Source: an uncultured Muribaculaceae bacterium (GTDB lineage Bacteria; Bacteroidota; Bacteroidia; Bacteroidales; Muribaculaceae). From it: a DNA stretch of 64,000 nt. How positions within the stretch are numbered: the stretch's first letter is position 1; every line of letters begins with the position of its first letter. Position numbers and translations under genes: made by a program. The stretch is from NCBI GenBank assembly GCA_910576935.1, contig CAJTKG010000001.1, positions 69,210-133,209 of the forward strand, in the 5' to 3' direction. The notes under the pieces are model-generated. The model was not told the origin of the DNA. It did no database searches and saw only the letters and a program-made list of their open reading frames with translations. Below are positions 18,055 through 27,573 of the stretch, one piece after another.

Positions 18055-20001
18055 TTAATATCTAAAAGTGTATCCTAATGTGACAAGTAATAAATTGTTT
18101 CTTTGTGAATAACCTGTCATATGATATTCATCGTGGCTTTGGAGTATGCTCCAACGGTTTCCCTCCCAAAAATTCTTATTGGCCGTGTTGGTAATCATAT
18201 ATTGATAATGCAAAGAGAGCGAAATACCCATATATTCATATCCGACGCCGAAGCGTAATCCGAAATTGATGCGATTCATGGGCGAAGCATCCATTTTATC
18301 ATTTGATTTCGCATCGTCACCGTTGTATGAACTTGTCCTCGTCAGTTTTGCTTCGTCTGAGAAAAGGTTGAAAGTGCCGCTATAATTCAGATGGGTTTTA
18401 TAAGAAGAATTATCGTAGCGTTGATTAGTCTTATTGCCATTAATGATTTTATATCTGTAAAGGGTTTCGCTATTAATGCGCCCCGACAAATCAAGTTTTG
18501 AAGACAGGCCCAAATCAAATACCGGACCGGCATTGACCCTGATATGACTTTTCTTTGTGATCGGAATTCTATAGGACGCAAGGACAGGTATATCCAATGT
18601 CATCATGGTATAATCTTCCTTAAAAGAACCGAGTCCGTCACCTTTCAGATAATAATTAGTGGTTTGGGGCAGTTCAAGTTTCATGTCCCCGGCAAATTCA
18701 TTCTTATATTTGTAGTATGTAAATTCCAGACCTGCATTGAGATATAAGTTTTTATAGAGACGTATGTCGGCAAACGCGCCTATGTTGAATCCGGCGGATG
18801 ATTTATAGTCGGCTGATTTTGCATCAGATCCCTGCATATAATTTACCGGGCTCAATATACGGTCAGAGGAGGCACTTGTGCCTATCATTGGGTAAATATA
18901 TCCCGCAGAGAAGCCGAATGATATACGCCGTCCGCCGATACCGTCGGTAGGTATTATATGTACAATCGGCTTCGGCGCCTGAAACACATTGATTCCCAAT
19001 GTCTGCGTGCCGGTAGTAACATTTACACTCGCCTCTCGAGGCATATCGACCGGCTGGTTGGGTGTACAATGCACATGTATTGTATTGTCATTGACTCTCT
19101 CTAGCTGACACCAATGGGGAAAATCACCGAAACGCCAATCATCTGCATTGGTCAAAACATGGATGTATTCGTCGCCGCCGTCCGGACCGAATTGAAGGTT
19201 GTTTTTATTAAAGGCAAGAGAGTCGAGCGTAGCACCCTGTATGATGTTGATGGTTATCTCCTGTTTTGAGGGAGTCTCTACCTTTACCTGTGCGATACGA
19301 TCTTTATTCTCGTCGTTGGGTTTGGCGGTAAATCTGATATCCCCAATGCCTTTGACTGCTTGGAGCCAGCCGGGAACACCGGCAATACTCCAGTCTGTAT
19401 TTGCATCAATGTCAACTACGCTGGTCTCTCCGTCAGGGGTGAAGACAAGGTTTTGGGCTGAACTGCGGAGAATCTCCGGAGAACCTTCATTGATTACGGC
19501 AACAGTTTTCTTTTTGCCATTACCGTTGGTTATGGTAACGTATGTACTGCGATCATACACCGACTCGTTTTTGGAACAAAAAATCTTAACAGTCCCTCGT
19601 TTTCGGTCTACCTCAATCTTGCACCAATCGTCGTTGCCGGGAGTCATTGCTTTCCAATTGGCTCCATCAACATGAACCGGATAATCGCCGCCGAGATAGT
19701 TGATTTTTACAGTATCCTGCGAAATGGTGAAAACCGTTCCTTTCGGACGCCCGCTACCGAGAAGATTGTTGATTATATTTAATTGCGTTGTGCATTTTTT
19801 TGTGAAGAATGTGTCGCCCGTTGCAAGCGCCTGTTCATAGAGGACTTTTGCGTCGGCATACTTGCCTTTTTCATAAAGAGCGTCTGCTCTGACAACCAAT
19901 TGTGTACATTCATCAGTACCGTAATTTTCTTTCATTGCGGCAAATGATGTGAATATACAACCGGCGAGAAGCAAACAGATAAAAGTTAGTTTTAGTTTCA
20001 T
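18055..20001 (-). CDS. TPR-BACON-outer membrane beta-barrel protein
   Basis: 648 aa with an N-terminal signal. LAGC at 12-15 could be a lipobox, or cleavage may occur after SFA. In order: a short TPR pair (VRADALYEKGKYADAKVLYEQAL), three BACON-like beta domains (about 92-175, 180-255 and 258-335, with patterns such as GGDYPVHVDGANW, VVDIDANTDWSIAGVPGWL, GGDEYIHVLTNADDWRF), then a barrel from about 355 with alternating aromatic strands, ending in LGYTFRY, the aromatic C-terminus expected of a BAM substrate. BACON domains usually bind peptidoglycan, glycans or proteins. It could be the outer-membrane ring of a T6SS that lacks TssJ. ATGA overlap couples it to the kinase gene 19998-21305. The combination of domains is unusual. 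Confidence 0.65.
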   Translation of the reverse strand: MKLKLTFICLLLAGCIFTSFAAMKENYGTDECTQLVVRADALYEKGKYADAKVLYEQALATGDTFFTKKCTTQLNIINNLLGSGRPKGTVFTISQDTVKINYLGGDYPVHVDGANWKAMTPGNDDWCKIEVDRKRGTVKIFCSKNESVYDRSTYVTITNGNGKKKTVAVINEGSPEILRSSAQNLVFTPDGETSVVDIDANTDWSIAGVPGWLQAVKGIGDIRFTAKPNDENKDRIAQVKVETPSKQEITINIIQGATLDSLAFNKNNLQFGPDGGDEYIHVLTNADDWRFGDFPHWCQLERVNDNTIHVHCTPNQPVDMPREASVNVTTGTQTLGINVFQAPKPIVHIIPTDGIGGRRISFGFSAGYIYPMIGTSASSDRILSPVNYMQGSDAKSADYKSSAGFNIGAFADIRLYKNLYLNAGLEFTYYKYKNEFAGDMKLELPQTTNYYLKGDGLGSFKEDYTMMTLDIPVLASYRIPITKKSHIRVNAGPVFDLGLSSKLDLSGRINSETLYRYKIINGNKTNQRYDNSSYKTHLNYSGTFNLFSDEAKLTRTSSYNGDDAKSNDKMDASPMNRINFGLRFGVGYEYMGISLSLHYQYMITNTANKNFWEGNRWSILQSHDEYHMTGYSQRNNLLLVTLGYTFRY

Positions 20002-21305
20002 TGCAATTGCTGTATTAATTGATTTATTGTAATTTTATGATTATCAGCTACGAGAGAATATCTGACAAATTCCTCGTCCATTTTGGTCAGATAAGCTTTA
20101 TCTGCCAGATCTCTTGCGCGATCATACTCTTTGATTTCTTCGATAAGATTGTTTATTGTCGCAATCTTCGATGCCACCAGATCTTTTTTTGAGTAATTTT
20201 CAAAGGCATCTTTATAAGCCTTGGAATAAAAAGCTTTTGCTTTCTCAAAACCGAAGATGTTCTCCAAGCCCGGATTGCCCGAATTGTCTTGAATATTATA
20301 TATCTCCGTCATTATGATTGAGTCTCCGCTTGCGATCAATGAGTTTAGTTGTATCTCAGGTGTAATAGCATTCTGATTTGTGAAATAAAATGTTATTCCT
20401 ATGGTTGCCAGTACTATTGCGCCGATAATTATGGCAAGAGTCTTTTTATTTCTTGAATAACGTTTTGCTAAAACCGTATCTACAATGCTCCGCGCCGAGG
20501 GCCTGTCTTTTGGATCGAATGAGAGGCAATCATATACCAATTGTTTTAGAGAATCGGGGATTGCTTGTTTGATAGGAGGAACGGGGATTCCTTTCTCTTG
20601 TTTACAGCCGCCATCATTCCCGAAAGGGGCATCGCCGGTAATCAGCTCGTAAACTGCCGCACCAAATGCCCAGATATCACTTTCAGGCATGGGGGGTGTA
20701 TTTTCAACGAAACGCTCGGGAGCCATATAAGCGAACGTGCCGCCGGTCTCATCTTCAGAATCCGGATCAGCACCGCCCATCTCCGCGCTGATACCGAAAT
20801 CCGTTATGGCATAATTGCCGTTATCATCTATAAGCACATTGGCCGGTTTTATATCCTGATGGATGATCTGCGGGGTATGTTCATGTAAATATGCCAATCC
20901 CGACGCAACATCATAAATATATTTCCACAGGTCATCGTCCGACTGCATCTGGCCAATCAACAATTCGGAAGAGCCGGCCGGACAATAAGGCAGAACCAGA
21001 TACGGCATCTCCTCATATATCGAAAAGTAAGTCGGCTGTATAATATTCTCATGATGACAATTAAAAACCTTTTTAAACTCATTGCGGAATTGAGACTCGC
21101 CCTCGACGTCAATGAAATTTTTGGGGCGATAAATCTTGATAGCCACTTTGGTCGCCTTAGCTTCGTCCATAGACTCGTCGATAGTGTTGATATCGATAGC
21201 CAACCAGACATCTGCGGAGCCTCCGGCCGTGCTTAACGGGTCGATGAGTTTATAATGTCCGTCGAATAGTTTACCCTGTTCAAATAAGTCGTTAACGTCT
21301 ACCAT
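19998..21305 (-). CDS. Membrane Ser/Thr protein kinase (PpkA-like), copy 2
   Basis: 435 aa. Kinase domain at about 15-275 with VAIKIYRPKN (catalytic Lys), HQDIKPANVL (HQD in place of HRD), ITDFGIS and FAYMAPERF. A membrane helix follows at about 295-313 (TLAIIIGAIVLATIGITFYF), then about 110 probably periplasmic helical residues. It is clearly a paralogue of the kinase at 14532-16019. Substrates are not visible; the FHA domain of 29551-31941 is the obvious phospho-reader. The start ATG lies one base past the previous stop and the stop overlaps the next ATG, so it is embedded tightly in the operon. Confidence 0.9.
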   Translation of the reverse strand: MVDVNDLFEQGKLFDGHYKLIDPLSTAGGSADVWLAIDINTIDESMDEAKATKVAIKIYRPKNFIDVEGESQFRNEFKKVFNCHHENIIQPTYFSIYEEMPYLVLPYCPAGSSELLIGQMQSDDDLWKYIYDVASGLAYLHEHTPQIIHQDIKPANVLIDDNGNYAITDFGISAEMGGADPDSEDETGGTFAYMAPERFVENTPPMPESDIWAFGAAVYELITGDAPFGNDGGCKQEKGIPVPPIKQAIPDSLKQLVYDCLSFDPKDRPSARSIVDTVLAKRYSRNKKTLAIIIGAIVLATIGITFYFTNQNAITPEIQLNSLIASGDSIIMTEIYNIQDNSGNPGLENIFGFEKAKAFYSKAYKDAFENYSKKDLVASKIATINNLIEEIKEYDRARDLADKAYLTKMDEEFVRYSLVADNHKITINQLIQQLQ

Positions 21306-21306
21306 G

Positions 21307-22305
21307 CTATTTCAAATATATTCGGGCTCCTTCATCGAGGATGATATAGTCATACATATTATTCAGTTTTGCCAATTGATGTAATTGAATCCCAAAAGAT
21401 TGAGAAACTTTATATAATGTATCGCCGGCTTTGGCGATGTAGACATCCCGAGGCCCTCCATATTTCTTTTTCTTCTTGGTCAGGAAAACAATGTCACCTT
21501 CTTTGATCTGAATTTCGGATGCGATTTCATTAAATTTCAAAAGATCGGCTATAGATATATCATATTTGCGAGCGATCGATGACAATGTTTCGCCTGGCTG
21601 CAATATGGTGCAATGAGTTTCATTTATTTCCACCGCATAGCGATTGATTGCGTCGGCGACCATTGCCTGTTCCTCCGATGCCTCATTTTCGTCCATCACA
21701 GACTCTTCATCAAATATCGGTTTTTCGACCTCAATGTAGCGGGTAATGACAACCGTTTTCCCTGGTTTCAGTTTTACGCCGCCATTAATTTCGTAGAGTT
21801 TATATTGATCTATAATGCCGATAAGCGCCTGCGCATAATTGGGTGCGGTGGCATATCCCGCCTTTTTCAAACCGTGCGCCCATCCGCGATAGTCATAGAT
21901 ATTAATTGAAAATAAATCTTTATAACATGAATTGGTTGTCAAAAGTTTTGCATGATCACCATATGATTCGGTGGCAGAATCATAGCACCTGAAGCGGCTC
22001 TTTTGAGGCTCATCGTCCCATGCGTTATGTATGCGTCCTTTCCATTTAGATCCTGCTTTGATGCCGAAATGGTTATTCGATGCGCGCACCAGTGTGCTTG
22101 TGCCGGCTCCTGACTCCAGTATACCCTGTGCAAGGGTGATAGGGGCCGGTATTCCGTATTCGGTCTCATTATCTAATGCGATAGCCTTAAATTGTGCGAT
22201 ATATGATTGTACCACAGCAGGAGTGTAAGCAACTGTGAATAATGATGACTGCAAAATGATAATCATCACTATGATTTTGATCCTATTTTTTTGAAGTAAT
22301 GACAT
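21307..22305 (-). CDS. Glucosaminidase with two LysM domains
   Basis: 332 aa from ATG 22305; an in-frame ATG at 22323 gives 338 aa. Signal anchor (KIIVMIIILQSSLFTVAYT), then a beta-N-acetylglucosaminidase domain at about 30-165 with the family signature YGIPAPITLAQGILESGAG (catalytic Glu in LESG) and FGIKAG. Two LysM repeats follow (about 228-275 and 290-330; LQPGETLSSIARKYDISIADLLKFN and AKAGDTLYKVSQSFGIQLHQLAKLNN). It should bind and cut peptidoglycan sugar chains, opening the wall for the secretion apparatus, or act as a wall-targeting effector. It overlaps the upstream gene by a few codons. Confidence 0.85.
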   Translation of the reverse strand: MSLLQKNRIKIIVMIIILQSSLFTVAYTPAVVQSYIAQFKAIALDNETEYGIPAPITLAQGILESGAGTSTLVRASNNHFGIKAGSKWKGRIHNAWDDEPQKSRFRCYDSATESYGDHAKLLTTNSCYKDLFSINIYDYRGWAHGLKKAGYATAPNYAQALIGIIDQYKLYEINGGVKLKPGKTVVITRYIEVEKPIFDEESVMDENEASEEQAMVADAINRYAVEINETHCTILQPGETLSSIARKYDISIADLLKFNEIASEIQIKEGDIVFLTKKKKKYGGPRDVYIAKAGDTLYKVSQSFGIQLHQLAKLNNMYDYIILDEGARIYLK

Positions 22306-23407
22306 ACTTTGGAGGCGCGGCATAAATTTCCATTTCCCTATGCTGTCGTATGTATTGTTCTAATTTTTGTTTTTCTGCCGGAGTAAGAGGTTTTATGTTT
22401 GACACTCTGTTGACATTCCAATTCACTATTTTTTTCCAGCCGTCAATCGCCACAGCAATGGCGTTAGGCCCCAAGGTCTTATAAGGGTGCTCCCATGCTT
22501 TATCGATATAATCGTCAATAACGTCTTGAATGCATAATCCGTTACCGATGGGAATATCTCCTATCAACTTCCCGATTTCCCACCCCAGCAAAAAAGCTCC
22601 GATGCATGCTCCGACCGTAGATAGGGCGGAAGCTCCGGCCATCGAAAAAGCAGCGCCTGTTTCGGCGACGGCATAACGTCCGGCGATTCTTGCTGCCAAT
22701 TGCTTGGTCGCAGGCAAAGACAAAAGAGTATCGACTGATGATGTGCATAACGAAAATATATCTGCTCCGAGTTTCAAGGTTTCACCGGTAGTTACATTGG
22801 TTGCAATACGTTTCTGATTATATTTCCTGATATCTTCTGCGATGCTCCACCATCCCCACGCCAGACCGATATTGCCTAAATATCTTGACACATTCTCAGG
22901 TATATTAAACCTCGCATATTTAGCCCCGCTGCGATATGCCATTTGCTTTGAAAAAACAAATAAGGGCTTGTCACTTAGACTTGACAACCGCTTAAACGCA
23001 AGCGGGAAAGCTTCTTCTAATTGTTTATAGATCGGACCGCCTTCATTAGACAAAAGTGTAATCAAATCAAATGCAACTTTAGATTTATTGATGCCGTCAG
23101 TTCGTTTCCTGTCTATTGAGGTAATAGCTGGAGACCAACAGGATAAAGTCGGTATGGTATTATACTCTTTGCGAATATATTCAATTGTCGTATCTCCCAA
23201 TATCACTCCGGAGGAAGTCATTGTATAGGATATCCCGCGATATATTTGAAATGCTTTTACTGCATTTGCCGTATCTTTTCCATATATGCCGTCTTCCGAT
23301 AGATGTTTCCATGTATGATGATAATTAATACGTATGGCATTAAGCATGGATTGGACTTCACGTACTTTTGAATCGGGCTTGTTTTTTGAATCGGGGGCGA
23401 GATACAT
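22283..23407 (-). CDS. Peptidoglycan-binding protein with glycine-rich hydrophobic core
   Basis: 374 aa, no signal peptide. Residues about 10-85 form a PG_binding_1 type domain (REVQSMLNAI, DGIYGKDTANAVKAFQIYRGIS). The middle (about 225-300) is hydrophobic and rich in Ala/Gly (FSMAGASALSTVGACIGAFLLGW), like glycine-zipper segments of membrane-inserting toxins. The C-terminus is basic. It could be a T6SS effector that binds the wall and inserts in the membrane, or a structural part. Its place directly after tssF and before the glucosaminidase supports a T6SS role. No catalytic residue can be named. Confidence 0.5.
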   Translation of the reverse strand: MYLAPDSKNKPDSKVREVQSMLNAIRINYHHTWKHLSEDGIYGKDTANAVKAFQIYRGISYTMTSSGVILGDTTIEYIRKEYNTIPTLSCWSPAITSIDRKRTDGINKSKVAFDLITLLSNEGGPIYKQLEEAFPLAFKRLSSLSDKPLFVFSKQMAYRSGAKYARFNIPENVSRYLGNIGLAWGWWSIAEDIRKYNQKRIATNVTTGETLKLGADIFSLCTSSVDTLLSLPATKQLAARIAGRYAVAETGAAFSMAGASALSTVGACIGAFLLGWEIGKLIGDIPIGNGLCIQDVIDDYIDKAWEHPYKTLGPNAIAVAIDGWKKIVNWNVNRVSNIKPLTPAEKQKLEQYIRQHREMEIYAAPPKYVITSKK

Positions 23408-23410
23408 ACG

Positions 23411-25189
23411 TTATTCTGATTCAATATTTACGAGATTGACAATAACCGGCATGGAGAGACATGATTTGTCAAGAAGCAGCTGTTTCAGTCGACGGTCAAA
23501 AGACGAGCTCAGTGCTTTTCCAAAATTTTTTTGATCTTTAAACCTGATGTCAATAAAAAGCCCGCGCATTAATTTTTCAGCTCCGCCGACCCCTTGAACG
23601 GTGATTTCATAACATATTCTTTTTATTTCATCTTTCCCGAACTCTTTTAGCAGTTGCATCCTTAAAAATGCATCGATGTCCATTTTGGTAAAGAGCCGGT
23701 CTGAAGTCAATGTATAGTATCTTAGCATTTCGTAGCGCTCATCCGCTCCGGCCATGTCTTCTCCCCCTGTTGCCGCAACAATCACTTTTATATCTTTTTC
23801 TATCGCAGCATCTTTCCTGTTCTCCATCACATCGCCGACTTGAGGTTTATTACCCAACCGCCCGAATGAAGTCAGATAGGATAGTTTTATTGATGATATC
23901 TGATTCCCGATGCCTATACTACGCATGGCGTAAACACCGGTATCATATTTATTTTTAATCTCTTGCGGCAAAGTCACGCTTTTACCGATTTTATTTACAA
24001 TCTCGCGTAAAGATCTAACCAATTCACCATCCTTAAGATCATGATAATCAACAAACGCATGATAATCATCAACAAATCTGTTGTATAGATTTCTGACGTC
24101 ACGATACAGAACGCTTGAATCATAGCTCTTGCAGTCAAAGTCTCGGATTATGACTTCATCTCCGACAACGTTAAAACCCTGCTTTCGGGCAGGCAGAGAT
24201 GTCTCTATCACATTCAAGAAAAACGAACCGTCAGCCTTTGTGAGCTTTGCAATAGGAGAAGACCGTGTCAAAGTGACCGAATTGATGTTTACATTGACCA
24301 CAGGCACAACATTCGGTATAATTTCAATGTCTAAAGGGACTTCGCAGGCCTCACCGAAATCGAATAAAATCCAAAGTGTATTGTTTTCGAATTTGTCCAA
24401 ATCATTGCTTTCAAGTAATTGCTGAAATGATTTGGGATAAGCCTTACATTTGAAGATATCACGATCTTTTATGGACTCGGTGATATATATTAATCTACCT
24501 CCTTCAACTCCGGTCAATATCGATTTCCAGCTTGAAAGGGTTTCAATAGATGATGGTGTTGTCTGTTGGGCATCAAAAGGCTCCATCATAGGAATTTCAG
24601 AAATATTATCACCTGTCGCATATGACAGTTCAGTCATATTATTCCCGATATAGATTTTTTCCGGCAATAGCCCTGATGTGCCTTTGATATAAAACGACAT
24701 GTTTTCCAACGTGTCGATTTCCGCAGGCAATTCCAAGCCGATCCAGACCTGACCGTTTTCAGGCGCATGCAAGTCAACTCTTGAGTCCCTTGAAACAAGA
24801 AATCTTGATGTCAATATATGACTTGTGGTAAACGGAACGATATTATTCCTAAATAAGGGATAATATGACAAAGTCAGCTTAGAGTCAATCTTGTATGTAA
24901 ATGATATACCATCTATTAAAGTGTGAGGTTCGATATCTTTCTTATTCTTTAGTGACGGCTGCACAAAGCAAAGAGCCGGCATCGCATCAAGTTTGTTTTT
25001 GGGAATGAAATAAGAGCACAGCCGATCTAAAACTTTTGCCGGAATATTTTCAATTTCATCCCTTATTTTTTGAGCCTGATGTAACAACGTGCTAACCATC
25101 AGCTTTGAAACCGGATCGTCAATATTCATATCCGTTTTTTTCAATTCAAGGATAAGCTCGTCTATATTTGTCCTGACTATTGGATCCAT
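23411..25189 (-). CDS. tssF: T6SS baseplate subunit TssF
   Basis: 592 aa. Identified from the N-terminus (VSKLMVSTLLHQAQKIRDEIENIPAKVLDRLCSYFIP), which matches the opening helix pattern of TssF/VasA (PxxxRLLEgfAfLtarv-like), followed by MPALCFVQP, and from position next to tssE. TssF with TssG forms the wedge of the baseplate. Length fits the family (about 580-620). One base separates it from tssE. It is very divergent from proteobacterial TssF, so the call rests partly on context. Confidence 0.75.
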   Translation of the reverse strand: MDPIVRTNIDELILELKKTDMNIDDPVSKLMVSTLLHQAQKIRDEIENIPAKVLDRLCSYFIPKNKLDAMPALCFVQPSLKNKKDIEPHTLIDGISFTYKIDSKLTLSYYPLFRNNIVPFTTSHILTSRFLVSRDSRVDLHAPENGQVWIGLELPAEIDTLENMSFYIKGTSGLLPEKIYIGNNMTELSYATGDNISEIPMMEPFDAQQTTPSSIETLSSWKSILTGVEGGRLIYITESIKDRDIFKCKAYPKSFQQLLESNDLDKFENNTLWILFDFGEACEVPLDIEIIPNVVPVVNVNINSVTLTRSSPIAKLTKADGSFFLNVIETSLPARKQGFNVVGDEVIIRDFDCKSYDSSVLYRDVRNLYNRFVDDYHAFVDYHDLKDGELVRSLREIVNKIGKSVTLPQEIKNKYDTGVYAMRSIGIGNQISSIKLSYLTSFGRLGNKPQVGDVMENRKDAAIEKDIKVIVAATGGEDMAGADERYEMLRYYTLTSDRLFTKMDIDAFLRMQLLKEFGKDEIKRICYEITVQGVGGAEKLMRGLFIDIRFKDQKNFGKALSSSFDRRLKQLLLDKSCLSMPVIVNLVNIESE

Positions 25190-25190
25190 T

Positions 25191-25691
25191 CTAAATTCTT
25201 AATTTTTTAGCTATCGGTTCCACCATGAAAGATATACGTTTTTCATACGGCCTGAAAACACCAAGACCATCATCTATTGAGCCTGAAATCAAAATCCTCA
25301 TTGCATATTTAGACTGATAATTTCTATTTTGCAATATGTTGTTTATTTCAAGCTCTATTTTCACTTCGGGTGACAGGAGTCGCGGTTCATACGCGAGAAT
25401 ACTGTCATGTATGCTCTGTTCACATTGTTTTCGAGAAATATCATTGAGCGATCGGGTATTATCCATAATGCCGATATAGCTGTTATTAAACTCGCGTACA
25501 TTTATGTTTGAAAATTCGTGATTCCAATATTCAAATCCAAATTCAGGATCCGCGCTAAACGAACCCTTTGGAGTGAACACAATCAAGTCTATGATACTGT
25601 CGATACACTGCTCGATACCTCCGGTTTCTTTTTCCAATGCCGGTTTTCCTTCAAAACTGATCGATAATGGTATAGATGTATAATCTGACAT
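25191..25691 (-). CDS. tssE: T6SS baseplate subunit TssE (gp25-like)
   Basis: 166 aa. The gp25/TssE pattern is visible: a central DLIVFTPKGSFSADPEFGFEYW corresponds to the family's 'L..L..T..GE....P.FG' core, followed by a helix and a strand pair (YEPRLLSPEVKIELEIN, YAMRILISGSID). The family nucleates sheath assembly at the baseplate. It sits between tssK and tssF with 1-9 base gaps. Confidence 0.8.
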   Translation of the reverse strand: MSDYTSIPLSISFEGKPALEKETGGIEQCIDSIIDLIVFTPKGSFSADPEFGFEYWNHEFSNINVREFNNSYIGIMDNTRSLNDISRKQCEQSIHDSILAYEPRLLSPEVKIELEINNILQNRNYQSKYAMRILISGSIDDGLGVFRPYEKRISFMVEPIAKKLRI

Positions 25692-25700
25692 ACCGGCCTA

Positions 25701-26681
25701 TTATATTTCAACACCATCCCACCGCTTTCTGCCGGTAGTCGGTTTGTGTTCTATCTGCGGTTTTTCAACCGTTACTTCTTTGACACCCGTCATATTGCAG
25801 ACGGCATCCATTTTTATAGAGATTTCGGCCGACAATTCAAGTCCGGTTTCTATATCGCGATATAGAAACCGGGCATCATAGGGCTTTTGGATATACATTA
25901 CGAACGGATCGGCATTTTCGAGGCTGACATATTCGTCAACGGTGCATCCTATGACGAAAGCGCCAATCACTTTCTGAATTGACGCGTATAGTCGTTCCGG
26001 TGAAATTGAGCCGCCTTCGTGGTTAAGTGTGATATATGTTGATAATGATTCGTGCCAGATCAACGAAAGCAGGTGTCGGGCAACACAATTTCGGGTAGTC
26101 AGGCATCTGTCGGATATTGATTTGAGAATAGCTTTGGCTCGCTCATGAAGTTCTATATATTTAGGGTGGGCACCGATATAGAGGCATGGAGGCACAAAGT
26201 CTGTCTCGTTCATCCGCCAGCCATACTGATTTACCACGCAACCTATCGGCAAGGAATTATCATCGATAATACTATTTCGGCCAAGTAACTCAAACGTATA
26301 TAACGGTTCTGAGTACATATCTGTCACCTCGCGCCATTCCTTGTCTTTCATCTTGACAATAAGTGTAAATACCTCGTCACTATTAACAGCCGGTATGGAG
26401 ACTCGCGTATCGAAAGTGACGGTATAGGTAGAGTCAAGCTCTATGTCTACTAATTTCCCGCTTTTGGTTATTCCATGGCAAGACAGTGATACCACCTCAA
26501 GAATATTATTGTTGATATTTACAGACAACTCAAACGGTTTGACCGTCGGGAACAATCCATATCGACCCTGTGAACCGACAAGAGTTGTCAGCCTGATATT
26601 TTCGTCTATGGTAGAGTCAAGCGCATTGAACACATCAGTGCCTAATCTCATACCTTTTTTCCATGTAACTTTCAGTGGCAT
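25701..26681 (-). CDS. tssK: T6SS baseplate subunit TssK, short form
   Basis: 326 aa. The N-terminus MPLKVTWKKGMRLGTDVF matches the TssK opening (V.W.EGM.L..QHF), and the body has the beta-shoulder followed by helices (HERAKAILKSISDRCLTTRNC, ICHESL-type region). Proteobacterial TssK is about 440-450 aa. The C-terminal domain of TssK is the part known to contact the TssJLM membrane complex; here the protein seems to end early and no TssL/M is encoded. I infer that docking is done differently. Tail residues are basic and Pro/Thr-rich. Confidence 0.65.
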   Translation of the reverse strand: MPLKVTWKKGMRLGTDVFNALDSTIDENIRLTTLVGSQGRYGLFPTVKPFELSVNINNNILEVVSLSCHGITKSGKLVDIELDSTYTVTFDTRVSIPAVNSDEVFTLIVKMKDKEWREVTDMYSEPLYTFELLGRNSIIDDNSLPIGCVVNQYGWRMNETDFVPPCLYIGAHPKYIELHERAKAILKSISDRCLTTRNCVARHLLSLIWHESLSTYITLNHEGGSISPERLYASIQKVIGAFVIGCTVDEYVSLENADPFVMYIQKPYDARFLYRDIETGLELSAEISIKMDAVCNMTGVKEVTVEKPQIEHKPTTGRKRWDGVEI

Positions 26682-26686
26682 ATTGA

Positions 26687-27571
26687 TTATAAGTTTGTGT
26701 TATATCCTAAATAGTTGTAATATAGGTCATCAGCCAGTCTCGTGGGGAGAGCGATAGTCGAAATATTGAATTTTACCGTTGCTTCAACACCGGTAAAATA
26801 ATCGTTTATAAATCTTTCGAGAACTTTCATTTCTGAAATAAATGAGAGGAACAAACTGTTGCATTCATCATCACTCCAATACTTTATCTCATATTCCGTC
26901 ACTGCCTCGGTATACTCGTTTCCCAGATACAAATCGCCCGATTGATCTGTTGCCGGATCAAGAGTGGAATTATATCGCGGAAGCGGATCTACAAAAGTTT
27001 TTGACACATGTAGCTCTGTCATAGTAATACCTTCGTCGAGAAGAATCTTGCGGAGAATCAATGTTATAAGATCTTTGTTCCCGCGTATTTTGCTACACAG
27101 CGGCGTATAAGGAATAATTTTTTTTATAAAACGATTGTTACGATATTCTTCGGGCAACGAGTCACAGATGATTTCACAGAGAATAGAGTTGTCATTATAG
27201 TCGTCATTTTTTATGCGATTGATTTCACAATCCAAGCCCAGAATAAACTTGTCGAAAGGCGCAAAAAATTTACGTGCGTTTGCCTCTTCAGTTTGCTGAG
27301 CTTCGTATTCTTCGGCAAATTTTTCTTTATATTCATTAGCCGATATATTCTCAAATCTGTCTACCTGATGAAATAGCGCTTCGGGGAGAATATCATAAAT
27401 GCCGGCCCGCGACAATTCGACTGTCAGATTCCCATCTTCCCGGGCGATCGACAATATCTCCTTATAGGCATTACGTTTATGCGTGCCTTTTAAATCCACG
27501 ATACGCCCCGCGTGTGGCAGATAATTCAAGAGTGTATCAGCACATATATCTCCGGGTATATTAAACGCCAT
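26687..27571 (-). CDS. tssG: T6SS baseplate subunit TssG-like
   Basis: 294 aa. No single strong motif, but the C-terminus (FINDYFTGVEATVKFN then YLGYNTNL) fits the TssG ending with its LG-x-N/D-T signature, and the gene lies beside tssK, tssE and tssF as expected for the wedge pair. It would bridge TssF and TssK. The first half is helical with a charged, coiled-coil-like piece (YKEKFAEEYEAQQTEEANARKFF). Two bases separate its start from the stop of the E1-like gene, so baseplate and E1 are translated together. Confidence 0.6.
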   Translation of the reverse strand: MAFNIPGDICADTLLNYLPHAGRIVDLKGTHKRNAYKEILSIAREDGNLTVELSRAGIYDILPEALFHQVDRFENISANEYKEKFAEEYEAQQTEEANARKFFAPFDKFILGLDCEINRIKNDDYNDNSILCEIICDSLPEEYRNNRFIKKIIPYTPLCSKIRGNKDLITLILRKILLDEGITMTELHVSKTFVDPLPRYNSTLDPATDQSGDLYLGNEYTEAVTEYEIKYWSDDECNSLFLSFISEMKVLERFINDYFTGVEATVKFNISTIALPTRLADDLYYNYLGYNTNL

Positions 27572-27573
27572 AG

